From the NCBI GenBank assembly GCA_019055375.1, contig JAHQIW010001527.1:62001-126000 (forward strand): 64,000 nt of DNA, in the 5' to 3' direction. The DNA is from Parelaphostrongylus tenuis. Lineage: Eukaryota > Nematoda > Chromadorea > Rhabditida > Metastrongylidae. Each line of letters starts with the position of its first letter. Positions within the stretch are counted from its first letter, which is position 1. Position numbers and translations under genes: made by a program. Below the pieces are notes generated by a model, which was given only the letters and a program-made list of their open reading frames with translations, was not told the origin of the DNA and did no database searches. This document shows positions 13,439 through 25,900 of this stretch, piece after piece.

Positions 13439-14371
13439 ATAGAACTCGATGGCTCAAAACATGTCATATCCTTATCAGATTATCATTGAGCGGTCAGTGT
13501 CTATAAAAAAGTGGTCAAGTGCGAACAGCTTGAATATCAGTCGCAGTCTAACATATAAGTACCAGAGCTTTTTTGCCAGATTATGATTAATCATTCCGTT
13601 GCTTGATTTTGGTGAAATGTTAGCAATGAGACTTCTATATAGAGTTTCATACTAAAAAGAACCTTCATGTTTAGAAAATCCTCTATATTTCAATAAGAAG
13701 ACCACATTGTCATCAAACGGCAATATTTGCAACTGTTATATTACACACTCTTCTCCCTTTTTATGTACGTTTTTGCGCTCGTTTGATAGCTTCTGTAATA
13801 TCGACTTCCATACTAAGTTTGCTTTGCGAAAGAACTTCTATAGTACGTTTTCCTAACTGAAAAAAGATAGCGTTCTGCAATCAGAAGTCATTTTTTCGAC
13901 CATAAAAAACGTTTTGGGTTTTTTTCATAGCGAAATTTGACTTGAAAGAAACATTGTCGCCGTTAGGCTTTGGATATTATTGGAGTGAATTCTATAAACT
14001 TGTTTTTAGGGAAAAGAGCACTTAATTTTTTGAGAAATTTCTACTTTTACTGCGATTTGTTTGAACTGCAGTTATATTTTGTGAAATGTGCTCGTGTTTC
14101 CTTGCCTTTTTTGCCTAGAAGATATTTTAACTAGATCATCAATAATCAATAAATAGCTTAAAAAACGAAGATTTCCGCACTTAACTCCATTCATAGGAAA
14201 ATCCTCTTATTGCGCTGTAATTTGAGAAATGGGGGCTGCCTTTTCTTTTTGACAATATTAGTCCCTTGTCCCAGCCTTACACTGTCGCTTTGCGTATTTT
14301 TACAATCGTGTTTTGATTTTGAAGCAAATTTATCATTGTGGAAGGTTTGTTTTGTGCGTTCGCTTAAGACT

Positions 14372-14655
14372 ACACTGAAAAACACAACATGTCATGTGGT
14401 CAGTTACAGGCTCTTGTACAACCCGCTATTCGTATTTCGGCCTTGCAGCCTAGTTACTAGGGCAGGCCCTTCGTCTTCAGCCATTTTCAAAAGAGAGCGC
14501 GACGACGAACGATTTAGACAATGACCGTCATGTGAAATAAATCACTAGATCGACAGTGTTTGGCACTCGATTGCTCTTGGCTGGTATTTTTAAAATAGCC
14601 CACCTTTTGTTTTGATTGTTTTCTTGAGACCACGCTCAAAATTAAGTATTTCTCA
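14372..14655 (-). mobile_element. Hammerhead-type repeat unit in the palindrome spacer
   Basis: The minus strand has the family's internal marks in order: TTGAGCGTGGTCT, AATACCAGCCAAGAGCAATCG, the hammerhead region, then TGTACAAGAGCC and ACCACATGACATGTTG. It is one unit, decayed. Confidence 0.65.
14420..14470 (-). ncRNA. Hammerhead ribozyme relic
   Basis: Stem II with its GCAA tetraloop (GGCT-GCAA-GGCC) and GAAA survive, but CUGAUGA has become GTAACTA, so it should not cleave. Confidence 0.5.
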
Positions 14656-15159
14656 TAATAACTGCTTAAACGAAAGTGAAGGTGATTGCATGAGCGTAGA
14701 AAGAGTTGACCAAATCTCTTACGTGCGGTCATAACTATATTGGCGAGAAGAGTAGTCCTCTCTAGGCCCTCATAGAAGCTGACAAGCGTCAAATTAGACG
14801 AAATACACTCCTAGACACACATGGAGCACAGAAGCATGATGGAGTAGGTAGATTTTGACATATGACTTACCATCCATGCGCAGGAGCATGGAACATTAAA
14901 GCGGAGGATTTTAGAAGCGATTTTCGTTAACACGAACAATTATAGTTCGAACTGCAGGGAGAAATGTCTCGTTATTACTCGTTATATGAGACAGTATACA
15001 AGAATGTTGTTTTGATAAGTTGAGGTGCGTCACAAGCCTACATGATCTACTTCCGGTGATCTTCTCCTGAAACATTCAGTGGAGTGCATGTAGAAAAGCA
15101 GTGAATATGCTGAGAGTTGATTTTGTGCTCCATGCGATTGATATCTGAGTGTGTTGACC

Positions 15160-15330
15160 TTTCTAGAAGTTTCCAATGGCGGTGTTTGACTGACTGGATT
15201 GTAGACAACTTTACCATTGCAGGCTCTGGAGAAAGGGAACTGCCGAAAACTCGGCTATTATATTGGCAAACTAGGAATTATTAACGCATGATGAGACTAT
15301 CGGATAGTCGGTCTTAAAATTTTATTTATT
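15160..15330 (+). repeat. Dispersed repeat, also at 45,215-45,400
   Basis: The two copies share GGTGTTTGACTG, a TTGTRRACARYYT-like stretch, CAGGCTC, and GATAG.CGGTCTT near the end. They are in the same orientation, and no coding content is seen. Confidence 0.5.
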
Positions 15331-16331
15331 TCATTTAGCGAATAGATACTAGGCAACAATGAAAAGACTCGCCAGCAATAACAATCGGCCCATACTCGTA
15401 AATCACTGCAATGAGCGTTCAAGTAGACGTGATCTGTTCCCAACAGATAAGCGACTAATGATTCACATTGTCCCTGGATGGCGTGTTAAAACCTCTAATT
15501 ATTCACTGCATTTGTCGAGTTTAGAGCAGCAAACTAATTTCCTGAAATCGTCGTTTCACTCCTTGGTTCACTAATGAGAATTGTGATTAGAAGGCTCAAA
15601 AGTCTGTGGAAAATAGCTTCACAAAACCGTGATTACAATATCTGTGGATTGTAAATGTCCATACGGACCCAGTGTCATGAACACCAAACGATGCACGCCA
15701 GAGTTATGGAACTGCTTTCTTGCTCCATATATTATAATCTTCGTTGACACTCGGGAACACCTTATAAGGATGTTAGGATATAATCGAAACCCGGAACTCC
15801 AAGTGAGCTGCGAATTCAAACCATCATTCTCAGCTCGTTTGGTGTAACAGACAGTACGTGAGCCTTAGAAAGGATAATTGTGGGATTGAGGCTCATCTGA
15901 AGTTCCGAATATTAGTCATATTTTTGAGTCTTTGTTGTTGTATAACACATCAGATTTTTCAATTTGAAAAGATTATAAAGTGAATGGGATGTCATAACAT
16001 TTTCACTCATGATACAGTTTGAGTACGTAGTAAACTAACGTCTGCTCATTTAAGAGGTGATGTCGGGCCAGCGTGAGTTGATGCCAATATAATCTCATTT
16101 AGTCATTTTAGCCGTTCTAGAATTTTCTTGTAGCACTCTTCCAATCCTAAACAGAAGCGAATACTATAGTTTTCTACATTTTTGGCTTATGCAATGAAGA
16201 TGATTACATTATATTAGAGCGAGATCTCCCTGTGTATTTGATAAACTGCTTTTTTAACTAATTCGTTAGGTTGTATACGTCAAACTCTAAGTGTTTCATT
16301 ATATAGTATGTTTTAAGCCATCGAGTTCTAT

Positions 16332-16380
16332 GTGCTATACAGGCGTCTGTTTCATCCTACAGGGCAGTCATCAGTAGCAC
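16332..16380 (-). ncRNA. Degenerate hammerhead ribozyme motif
   Basis: Counterpart of 13,390-13,438, with the same broken stem II, so the damage predates the palindrome. Confidence 0.6.
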
Positions 16381-16440
16381 CGTCTCGGTTCAGCCGATTC
16401 CCAAGGCTATACTACCTTGAGAATCGGCTGAACCGAGACG

Positions 16441-16488
16441 GTGCTACTGATGAGTCCCGGTAGGCTGAAACTGGAGCCTGTATAGCAC
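16441..16488 (+). ncRNA. Type I hammerhead ribozyme motif, slightly damaged stems
   Basis: Stem I GTGCTA/TAGCAC, CTGATGA and GAAA are intact. Stem II (GTCC/GGCT) and stem III each carry one mismatch relative to the arm-A motif at 13,284-13,331. The site is GUA. Confidence 0.72.
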
Positions 16489-16941
16489 GTGGAACTTAAT
16501 GACTTAAAACTTGTTACATGCTTATCAGAATATCATTGAGCGAAAAATGTCTATTGAAAAGGTTGTCAAATGGAGAGGTATGATTCTAAGCGTTCAATTT
16601 ACAAATTCCAACAGGTTCTACAGGATTCAATTATGTCAACAATGCAATTGGTACTGATAATACTATCACTTTAGCATATAAGTGACCATTGCGTTCTCAT
16701 AGTTGAAGTGTACATTGTTCAAAGAAGGTCGGTTTCATTTTTCAGTTATCCGTTAGTAAATGACACCATGGACTTTTGAAATCTCAATTTTATTAACTAA
16801 TTCTTTATCCTTCAAGCTCTTCTTCCCGTCTCGCATATTTCTTAACGACCACTGCTGGATAGATCGTCTTTTGCAACACGTGTATGAAACTTCAAATTGC
16901 CGTCCGGTATAGCAGATAAATATTTCTGAGCTATGCATACG

Positions 16942-16951
16942 TTCATTTTAG
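16942..16951 (+). promoter_or_regulatory. Splice acceptor just upstream of the copy-B start codon
   Basis: CATTTTAG ends at 16,951, 19 bases before the ATG at 16,971. It mirrors the copy-A site and supports this ATG as the start. Trans-splicing is inferred from the position only. Confidence 0.45.
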
Positions 16952-16970
16952 GATCTGCTTAACAATTACG

Positions 16971-19900
16971 ATGAGTTCAAAACCACAGGTGTCTCCACAC
17001 AGACGACGACGATCAATCTCTGAAAGAAAGGATTCTAGTCTTGAGGATACTGTTATAACAGGGTAAATTTCAAACAAGAACATACAAGGAAACTTTTTCA
17101 GAAAACATTTCATTAACTGATGCTGCCCTGCTGTTCAATCAGCTACTTATAAACTCTAACTGGAGCAAGGCACGTCAATAAATGAGCTGCTTTCGTTTAG
17201 ATCGTGCACATAATTTCAACGTGTACTTTGTTTTGGAACTGCTGCGAAACTAAAATAACACAGATATAAGTTACAGATATAAGATATTATAGTTGCATAT
17301 AGCGCAGTGGTTTGAGTTGTGCTATAGCTTACACGTTAGTAGTAGATGCGATCCCGCGCCCCGCTTTAGCAAAGCTTCTAACCCTGCAAGGTCTGTGGAT
17401 GGGTACTAGGCTTGTATGGATAGCAGCACTGACTAGACTTATTAGTAAGCAGTGATCTCAAGAAATTAGTTCATTGCGCTAAAACTGATTGTTGATTACT
17501 AAATCAAAATTGAATTCAATGCCTAATTTGATCGCGCTATGATCGGTTTATCGCCAATGTGATGCTGTTGAGGAATCTTATCAATCTAGTTCTTTATAGC
17601 AGTGCATCTGCTCCGCTGGTTACACTGGAACCGAAGGAAAATGATTCCAACGTAAGCGAGGAGCTGCACGCAGCATTACGCGAACTAGCAGAGGTGAATT
17701 TTGCTCTGATTAAGTCTCATTCAAGCGATCAAGGAGATGACATTCAAATAGTTTTCTTTTTTCAGGTTCGGTTGTCAAAACGATTATGTAGGAGTGATTG
17801 CGACTCATTACGAAAAACAAATAAGAGACTGGAAGCGGAATTGAAAGTGACACAGGATCAGGTAAAACTCTCCCGAGAAGGAAAATCAATAAGAAGGAAT
17901 ACAGCTGGCAGCACGACTTTGAGCCCCAACTATGTAATGTTTACTCGTATAATTTTATTATATCGTTTCTGCATTCTATACAACGTTACATGATTGGCGC
18001 AAACTTGGATTTTGACCTACAAAAATTACAGTTTGAACAAACAGGGGCATAGTACATAAAAAATCCTTTCTTAATGTTTCGAAGTGGCATCTGCTATTAC
18101 CTTCTCAGTGAGTAAAAGTGATGAATTTATGATTTATCTGCAGTGGTATCTTCGTTTCATTACTTCAACTATCTAACTCATGTTGGTGAAGACGATGAGC
18201 CTAATCGTTATTTCATGTAGCATATCTCAAATAGTTCGATAAACACGGACTAAGAGCTACCATTTATATATCATGAGATGCAAATGAATTCAAAGAAAAA
18301 ATGCGATCTTCACGTGTTGTGCTGATTTGCATCTTCGACATGCGCTTAGACGTTGTATCTGAGCTAGATCTACACGTATTCTATTCGAAATGCCGAGATG
18401 TTCAATAGCAGACAATGAGGCAATTAGGCTATCAATAGAACACAGTTTGCGTGCAACAAATATGTTCAAATATACTGAATTTTGAGACATATCGAGGTTT
18501 ACGAAATAAAATTAACTTTAAATGAAACAATGATTTTTTGCTTCGGACAGTGCAGAGCGTATGATTGCTTGAAAATCACCTCTCTACCCCTATTCAATAT
18601 TTGACAGTCACTCCTAAACCTATCAAAGAAGGCAATGGAACGTGCTGCGCGCTGTACGAATTGCAAGTAGCGCGCAATTTTCATTATTTGATCACTTTTC
18701 CCTCAAAGTTCAGAAGAAATTCCAACATTTTCTTTTTCTAAGTTTCATATCTCTCTATACACTCTCCCGTAAAGTGGTACACATATAACATTTATGTGTG
18801 AAAGGAAAGCGCTTGCGCTCGACGCGGTCATGATGTTCGCGGTATTTCAACTTTAATAAGTTGTACAAAGGATAATATCACATGAATTGTTTGCATTTAG
18901 CAACCTCTCTTCTCTATAATTTAAAAAGTTATCGTAGTAACTACAGACCAAGAAACGAATTGCTTGTGAAGAACGATGCTGCTCACTGCATGCTATATCA
19001 GTCCATCAATACCTTTGAAGGAATATTTTTTGACTATTTGGTATAGGTTTATAGGGCAAGCTTTGCTGTATCGTTGATGACAAATTTTCAAATGAAGATG
19101 CTCGGCGCGGCTTGACGCTGTGTTGGTCCCCCACCCCGCCACTCTCCGGCAAACAACGGCAGCATTTTACGAAGCGCCTCAACCAGGCTCCGTAAAAACC
19201 TGGCTCCAACATCCGTAAAAAGGGAAAATTTTTAATCAAGCGATAAAGCAGAGAAGAGGTTCAAAATGCTAAAAATACGGGAACTAACACAGCAAAAAAA
19301 GTGTGATACGGGTTAAATAATATAAAAAAATCATTAGAATTTCCGTATAATCACTTTTTTCTGCACTATAAACATATCGGAAAATCGTAACGACTTCTAC
19401 CACAAAACATTCAAGCGAATTCAAATTCTCTACGCATTTTTTTTTACTTAAATGTCTTAAAAGTGATTTTCTTAACCTCGACCACTTTTCAGCTTTGCAA
19501 AAAGCCTCAATGTGACGGCGTCCAAATAGTTTTGGAGTTCTATCATATTCGGAAAGTTTCTGATTAGCCTTTTACTTGCAATGAATATCCTCCATCATTT
19601 ATGCCAAAGAGTTTTATGCAAGAAGGGGCAAATGTTTGCATACTATGATTAAGCTTCCAATCTTAGAAGTTGTGAGGAAAAGTTTGTCTGAAGAAGCATT
19701 ATTGGGAAGAAGATTTTATCATACCAGCAGATGAAGGATCAGGTCTTGCTCGATTTCTTGCTGATACACACTAATGATGAGGAGGTCTGTGACGAAGATG
19801 ATCACATCATAAAAAGCAATGCACTCGTCACGAGTGTTGTCTCTGGGGATAGTAGCTTTGACAACGAACAACAGTGTGCAACGAAAAATAAAGAGAACAT

Positions 19901-22900
19901 TGGCGAATGGTTAGAGAAAGTACCGTCGCAGAATCCTACACTTTGGTGAGCTGCACGATATTTACGGTGACGTATTTCTGACGTGCTAAGAGCCATTCGA
20001 CGTGTATGAAAAATCCGTGATCGATCTTTAAAAGTATATTGCAGAATGGACAAATGAATGGCAATCAGAGCAAAGCTGGGTGAAGAAACGTGAACTTCGA
20101 AGAAGTGAAAATTTGTCGTTTTGTGCATTCTCGCAAAAGGCATATATACGGAATAAAGCTGTTGAAAATGTGAGGTGATGGTGGGTACACCTGCAAAGTG
20201 ATGATTTATGCAGGTGTACTCAGAACTCTTAACTAGCCGAACGTCTCATAGATAGTGTTGTGATGAGCTCAATGGACGCCATTCTAGACGAAGGAATTCA
20301 CCTGTTTGTCAACGATTGGTACACTACCGTTCTCCAACTTAGGTGTTTACTACAGAGAAAAACGGTTGAAAGTTTAGATGTTGCTTAAGCTCGAGGGAGT
20401 GTGCTATAAGGACGTCTACTAAATGCAGTCAGTGTCAAAAATCTGCTTCTTTGGAATATTTCAGTACGCTTATTAAAAATATAACTTTACAACTCCCTTA
20501 GATAATTGAATCGAATCATGATTTGTACGAGGCTGAGGAGAATGTTCCTTAATAATTCCAAGTTCTCTCTGAATAAGAGAGAACAAATGAAAAATTGATC
20601 TCATTCTCTGAAGAGATTCTTTTTACATTAGCGTTAGTAATCATTCGGAAGATGAGAATTTAGGCTATACCCAGTCATCGCAGATTTTCTCAAATACCTC
20701 TTTATAGAACTGTAAGATTCAAATTAAAATCATGTTTCATAAAACCACGTGTTTTTTCTCTTGCGTCGCTTATACTTCGCCAAAAAAAACTCCTTCATCA
20801 GAGTGCTGGTTTTCAAACTATACCAAGGAATTCAAAGAACTCAAAGATGTGTTCGCTTTTCAAAATATCCTCCCGATCTATTGATCCTCTCTGGTGTTTT
20901 GATTTGTGCTCTAAACCTCACTGGACAGAGTTCTTTCTTTAGACTAATAGTAATCATCTAATAGCGTAACGTTTCCTCGTTCTAGTGATGTGCTTGTTTA
21001 CTGGAAATACGGTTTAGCTGGAAAAATAAGATCTAGTTTCACATTTTTCACAACGTTTATTACCGACTATACGGCAAGGCGAGATCCGTGGCAGGGGACA
21101 TTGCAGGGGCGAGGCGAGGCATGATGATCGATATACTGTTTGTTATTCTTTTGAGAATTTTTCCTTAGTTCAAATAAAAACTCTAAATAAAATGACTTTT
21201 AGGATATTGCGGAAATTTCTTCAAAAAATTGATATGATGCTTTGCGCTTTCCATCGAATTTTGTGCGTGATAAAAATTGGAGGCGAAAGGCAAGTGTGGA
21301 ACATACATTTTGATCTGGATGCTACAGCGTTATGAAGAAATGTTTTGAAAAACAGACGACGCAAGGCTGTAACCTATAGTTGTAGGTTTTGATTGGTTGC
21401 CAACACTCCTACGAAATGTTCTTCTTTAGCGATTAAGGTCGGATATTCATTCGCCCCCTCCTAATGAGAAGGAAATAAATTTTATGTTTGTTGCATACAG
21501 TATAGATTATTGTAAATCTATAGAGAATCTCTAAGAAATATCACACCTCTTGTCTCGAGTGTTTCTTTGACGACACGCTCAAATTTCAGTATGTCTAAGA
21601 ATTATTTTTGAGTCATGCATGTGGTCGAGTGTGCAACACTGCATGTTCGGTAATTTTGCCACTTAGCGGCGTGTGTGAATATTTTGTGTGAGGTTCCTCT
21701 ATGTAAGGGATAGATCTTGGAGGAACTGATTAAACGGAAAAAGACCGTAAAAATGTCGAGGCTAAATAGCTGAAATTTTGTATCTTACTGTGCGCACTGT
21801 GTATGCATTCACGATAGAACACATGCATGACTTGAGGATAACTGTCAAACATATTTCAGGAATATTTTTTTGTAAGGATATCCCCGACAACGTTAGTTAT
21901 GGTGCATCAAATTTTGATTTACTCTTTAGATATCAGATGAAGACGGTGAATAAAATTGAGCTTTGAGTTTTGATACGCTGTTGTTGGAAGCGAAAATTCT
22001 TGGCAAGAGATGCCGCGAAGGAGATTTGTGGTGCCAAAGGTGAACGGAGTGTGACCCATGTGACTGCTGCAAAGTAGTACAAACGTTTCACAGTAATGAT
22101 CTCAGTCTCGTTCGTTTTCAGAAGCTCAAGCTACTTCATCAAGACAATGCCAAACTTCACATCTCAGTGAAGACTAAGGAAAAATTTGATGAGCTGGGGA
22201 AGGTCGATGTATTGCCGCACTAATTATACGATACAGATGTTGAGCCTACTGATTACGGACCAGTTCCGCTTAGTGGAATGTCTCCTACGTGAACGTGGCG
22301 ATTCGAGACATGTGATGACGTTGAAGAGGCACTTCAGGAGTTCTTTTTTTTTTTATTCAAAGCCCAGAGAATGACGACTCCATAATGATTTGTAGATTGT
22401 TGGCAGAAGAAAGAGGATAATGATGATAGTTATTTCAAAATAATTATTATGGTTTTGATTAAATTTATGTGTAAGCTTTGAATGTTTAGTTTGTGTTAAG
22501 GAACTTTTTCCTTAACCTAATATATTAACTGCTGATTGTTTTGAGACCTACCAATTGTTGATTATGTAGAAGTGCAAACCGATGGGAATAGTTTCAGCTT
22601 CCTCTCGGCCGCTTTTTGCTAAATAGGTATAAAAAATAAGTAATTTATAGCATCAGTGAAATGTTATTGAAATTTAGCTCAGCAATATTCAATCTTTTCA
22701 AAGATCTACTCTACACAAAAGTGAATACGCGCTTGTTCTACGCTTATTCTAGCATCATACTTGAAAAGTCCACGTAAAAGACTTTTTTAAAGACTCGACA
22801 CTTTAAGATATACGTTTCTGAGTTACAATTCTGCAAAATTGACGATATAAAAATATATCCCTTTTCTATCAGAAGTAGAGATTCATCATTAAATAAGTCG

Positions 22901-25900
22901 TAATTTCAAGGTGCATGATCGTTCTTTGGACTGAAAATGCCTTTATGTTAGCACTGCAAATCTAAACAGCGTGCTGAGTATTGCGGAGTAAAAAGAAATA
23001 TTCTCTATATACGCTTAGCGCGCTGAGAAAGCGCTTTCGAAATTCAGATACTAAAATCGGTGATACTCAAGCTAATCATTGACCACAGAAAGCATAGTGG
23101 AAAAGCTTTGCACATCAAAAACTTCAAGCAAATGTTAGTAAATCGAACTCAGAAATCGCTCTAAGCGGAACAATCTCTTCGTTCTTACAGCTCAACGACA
23201 AGGCCCTACTTAAAACCAAATACATCATGAAATTCTATTTTTACTATGTTATCAAAAGACCATAAAAATCTCGTCAAAACTCTGTGCGCGGAGTAAAAAT
23301 TACGAAAAATCTAGTGTATTTGAACTACTGCTTATGTTAAATTTTTCCACTGAAGGCCTAGATATTATTCGTACTTATTTTTACTTTGATCAAAGATAAG
23401 CATTCCGCTGTGGTCAACGGAAAGCGCGTTTTGTTGCAGCTAGAGAAAACCTCACCGCACGCTGTCAACAAAAACCAAAGACAAGTTTGATGAATTGAAT
23501 AGAGTCGAGGACCTGCCGCATCCCGCCTACAGTCCATATTGCGTTCCATCCGACTTTGGCCTTCTCCGATCAATGCAATAGTTTTTAGAGAGTCGTCGTT
23601 TTGAATAGTTTGATGTAGCTGATAGAGCACGTCGAGAGTTGTTCGATTCCAGTTCGAAGGAACGATACTTCGACCAGATCCAAAACTTAGCGGACCGCTG
23701 GCAGAAAGTTATAGAAAATGATGGCATTCATCGCTGAATATAGTTATTATTGTTTTTGCTTGAAATTCATGCATGAAGTGTCAGTTTTTCACAAGTGCCT
23801 CGGAACTTTCTTTCCAATCTATTACGAAGCTGTAACATTGTAGCAACTGCTCTTACAAAAGTGCAACTTCATACAGCACAGATTGTAGAAAGTGGTACAC
23901 TTGAACTTTAGTTATCTACGTAAATCTTATGTTTTAGTCTATTGAAAACGATCTCACCGACTGCACAAGGGTTGATGTGAGTCATCAATCTTTGTTTCCG
24001 AAGAAGCTGCATGAAAAAATCGGTCGTTTGGAAAATGAGGTGAAAAGACTTCAATCGGTTGTCGAGGTATGTGTTAGAACTTTTTGGAACTTGAAATACA
24101 TGGGTCGTATTTCGGGTCCAATATAAGGTTGGGATCGTATTGCACGTTATACTAACTAGATCAGATTTTCATCAGAAGACCTTTCGATGCGATTTTTTGC
24201 CCGGTGGTGTTTCTAGTTAATGAAACATGATATAATTGATGACGAAAAGTTATTGACCGAAATAAAGAAGTCTAAATTGTGCATGATATTGGGTTTCATA
24301 CTTGGATTTTCTTCTATGTACTAGTTAGTCTACTAAGTCTAGGGATATCGTGGTCGGCCTGAAAAGATCACATAGTCGTACAATCCACAAAGGTATGTGA
24401 TTTATCGTGGATTCTTTCTAAATATGGATGGGTGCCGAATTACTTTTAGTTAGTCTCTTGTCATAAGTAGCTGTCTATTAAGTCCAGCGATGTGACGTCA
24501 ATGAGCGCTAACCGCTAAGGTAGACGTCGTTTGTAGTGGAAAAAGTTATGTCCAACCCATGCTGCTCCATGATATCGGTTTGGAAAAAAATAGTCGGTTA
24601 GGAAACCGGTACATTGCAACTTCATTCCCTATTGTTTGCAAAGGAAATGTCGTGTTACGATTTATGCGAGAAGTAGGCTTTGTGGTATAACCATCTGTTT
24701 GCAAACCACTAAGTTGATAATGATTGAAATAGATCTGCGAATCAGTCTTGAGCAGCGTGAAATCACTAGTTCACAGTAGAAATACTCGGCTTTCTGGGTT
24801 GGTGACGCGTTGCTTTTATGACGTTATGTTAGTTCAAGTACCTAAGACTTAGGTGGTAGCTCAAAACGAATAAATGCGGAAATAAGGATATACACCAAAA
24901 CAATACAGTCATTCATACAGTGGCAAGGTCAACAAGACAAATGGGCAAAGATGAAGGTGATGTGGCTCTTGCAGTTGTGACGGGCGTTCTCAACGAATAA
25001 TAGCCATGAAGTAAAATGTTGGGTGCTCAGGATAGCTGGCAATATCATCTGCTTCTCATTACTTTTGGGAAGGAACAAAAAAGACTCACCAGCAGTAACC
25101 ATTCAAAATAGCAAATCACCGCTGTGATTGAAGGATGCAAATTGTGGGTTCACCTGCATGTTAGGGTGATAGCGACATAACCATTGATTTATCTAAATCA
25201 GTGGGATAAAAGCGCTTATTGTGAGGTGGAAAAAAGCTCAGGAAATAGATATAAGCTCAATGGCGACAAGAATTATTTAATTATTGACTGACAGGAAACA
25301 CTCTTATCAATTTAGCAGTAACAATAATATAACCTATTCGTAAATCGCGATCGTGGGCTAACTGACAAACTCAGTTGCACACGCACACTGAATGCACTGC
25401 AGCTTTGCTGTGTATTTATTCATAAGCTACAAAAATTAAAATTCTGAAATGTTTTTGAAATATTCTTGTTAGTTTACTCACTGCTGCAATTTAAGAGTGA
25501 ACGTCGTTCGTACGAAGCTGAATTGGAACATTGCATTGCCGCGATCAAAGCTGCTGGTAGAGAGCGTGATGAGGCACAGGCCGAAATAAAGAGGTTGGTT
25601 TTTTATTTGCCAAATAAGCTTTCTGACTTTCCATGAAGGACAAACATAATATTTAATGATGAAATGTAATTAAGGAGTTGTTCACCAATGATATGGGGCG
25701 GGTGCAGCGCAGTAGCTAGATATGCTCAACGATACACACGAAGTTGATGATTGAATTTTATGCCCATAGAACATGATCTCCGTACGACCATTGCCTAGTG
25801 GAACGAGACTTTCCTAGGAGGGTGAACAGACTACACCGATACATTGTCATTCCATCGTAAATAATTGTAAAGCAGTTGACTAGCTTCATGACGCTTGATA

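Larger units (their letters stand above)
1..13462 (+). repeat. Left arm (A) of a ~29.7-kb imperfect palindrome
   Basis: This stretch is the reverse complement of 16,310-29,703, seen by matching both ends and every exon and transposon relic between. The first bases of the window pair with the block ending at 29,703, and the inner end lies inside the foldback element at 13.2-13.5 kb. Identity is very roughly 88-90% by eye, with many small indels; around 9,590-9,710 the arms differ completely. The arm may continue left of position 1. The divergence argues for an old segmental inverted duplication, though an assembly join of divergent haplotypes cannot be excluded from sequence alone. Confidence 0.93.
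13202..13521. mobile_element. Hammerhead-bearing foldback element (arm A, complete)
   Basis: Two ~155-bp inverted halves meet near 13,361. Each half carries a hammerhead motif pointing outward (13,284-13,331 minus, 13,390-13,438 plus). The outer ends, near 13,202 and 13,521, still pair. The large palindrome's inner breakpoint falls at about 13,462, inside this element. Confidence 0.75.
13463..16309. other. Spacer between the palindrome arms
   Basis: Single-copy spacer of about 2.8 kb between the head-to-head genes. It holds the rest of the arm-A foldback (to 13,521), a hammerhead-type repeat unit on the minus strand (14,372-14,655) and a dispersed repeat at 15,160-15,330 that recurs at 45,215-45,400. 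I see no convincing exon. Any promoters for the two divergent genes would lie here or in the adjacent inner arm ends. Confidence 0.75.
16307..16572. mobile_element. Hammerhead-bearing foldback element (arm B, left half truncated)
   Basis: Same element as 13,202-13,521, but the spacer-side half is cut at about 16,307. Motifs lie at 16,332-16,380 (minus) and 16,441-16,488 (plus). Confidence 0.75.

Noticed and set aside
17559..17993. 144-codon ORF as a stand-alone gene
   Set aside because: It reads through a 72-base intron (17,694-17,765) and beyond the exon-3 donor; splicing gives a frame shared with the other arm.
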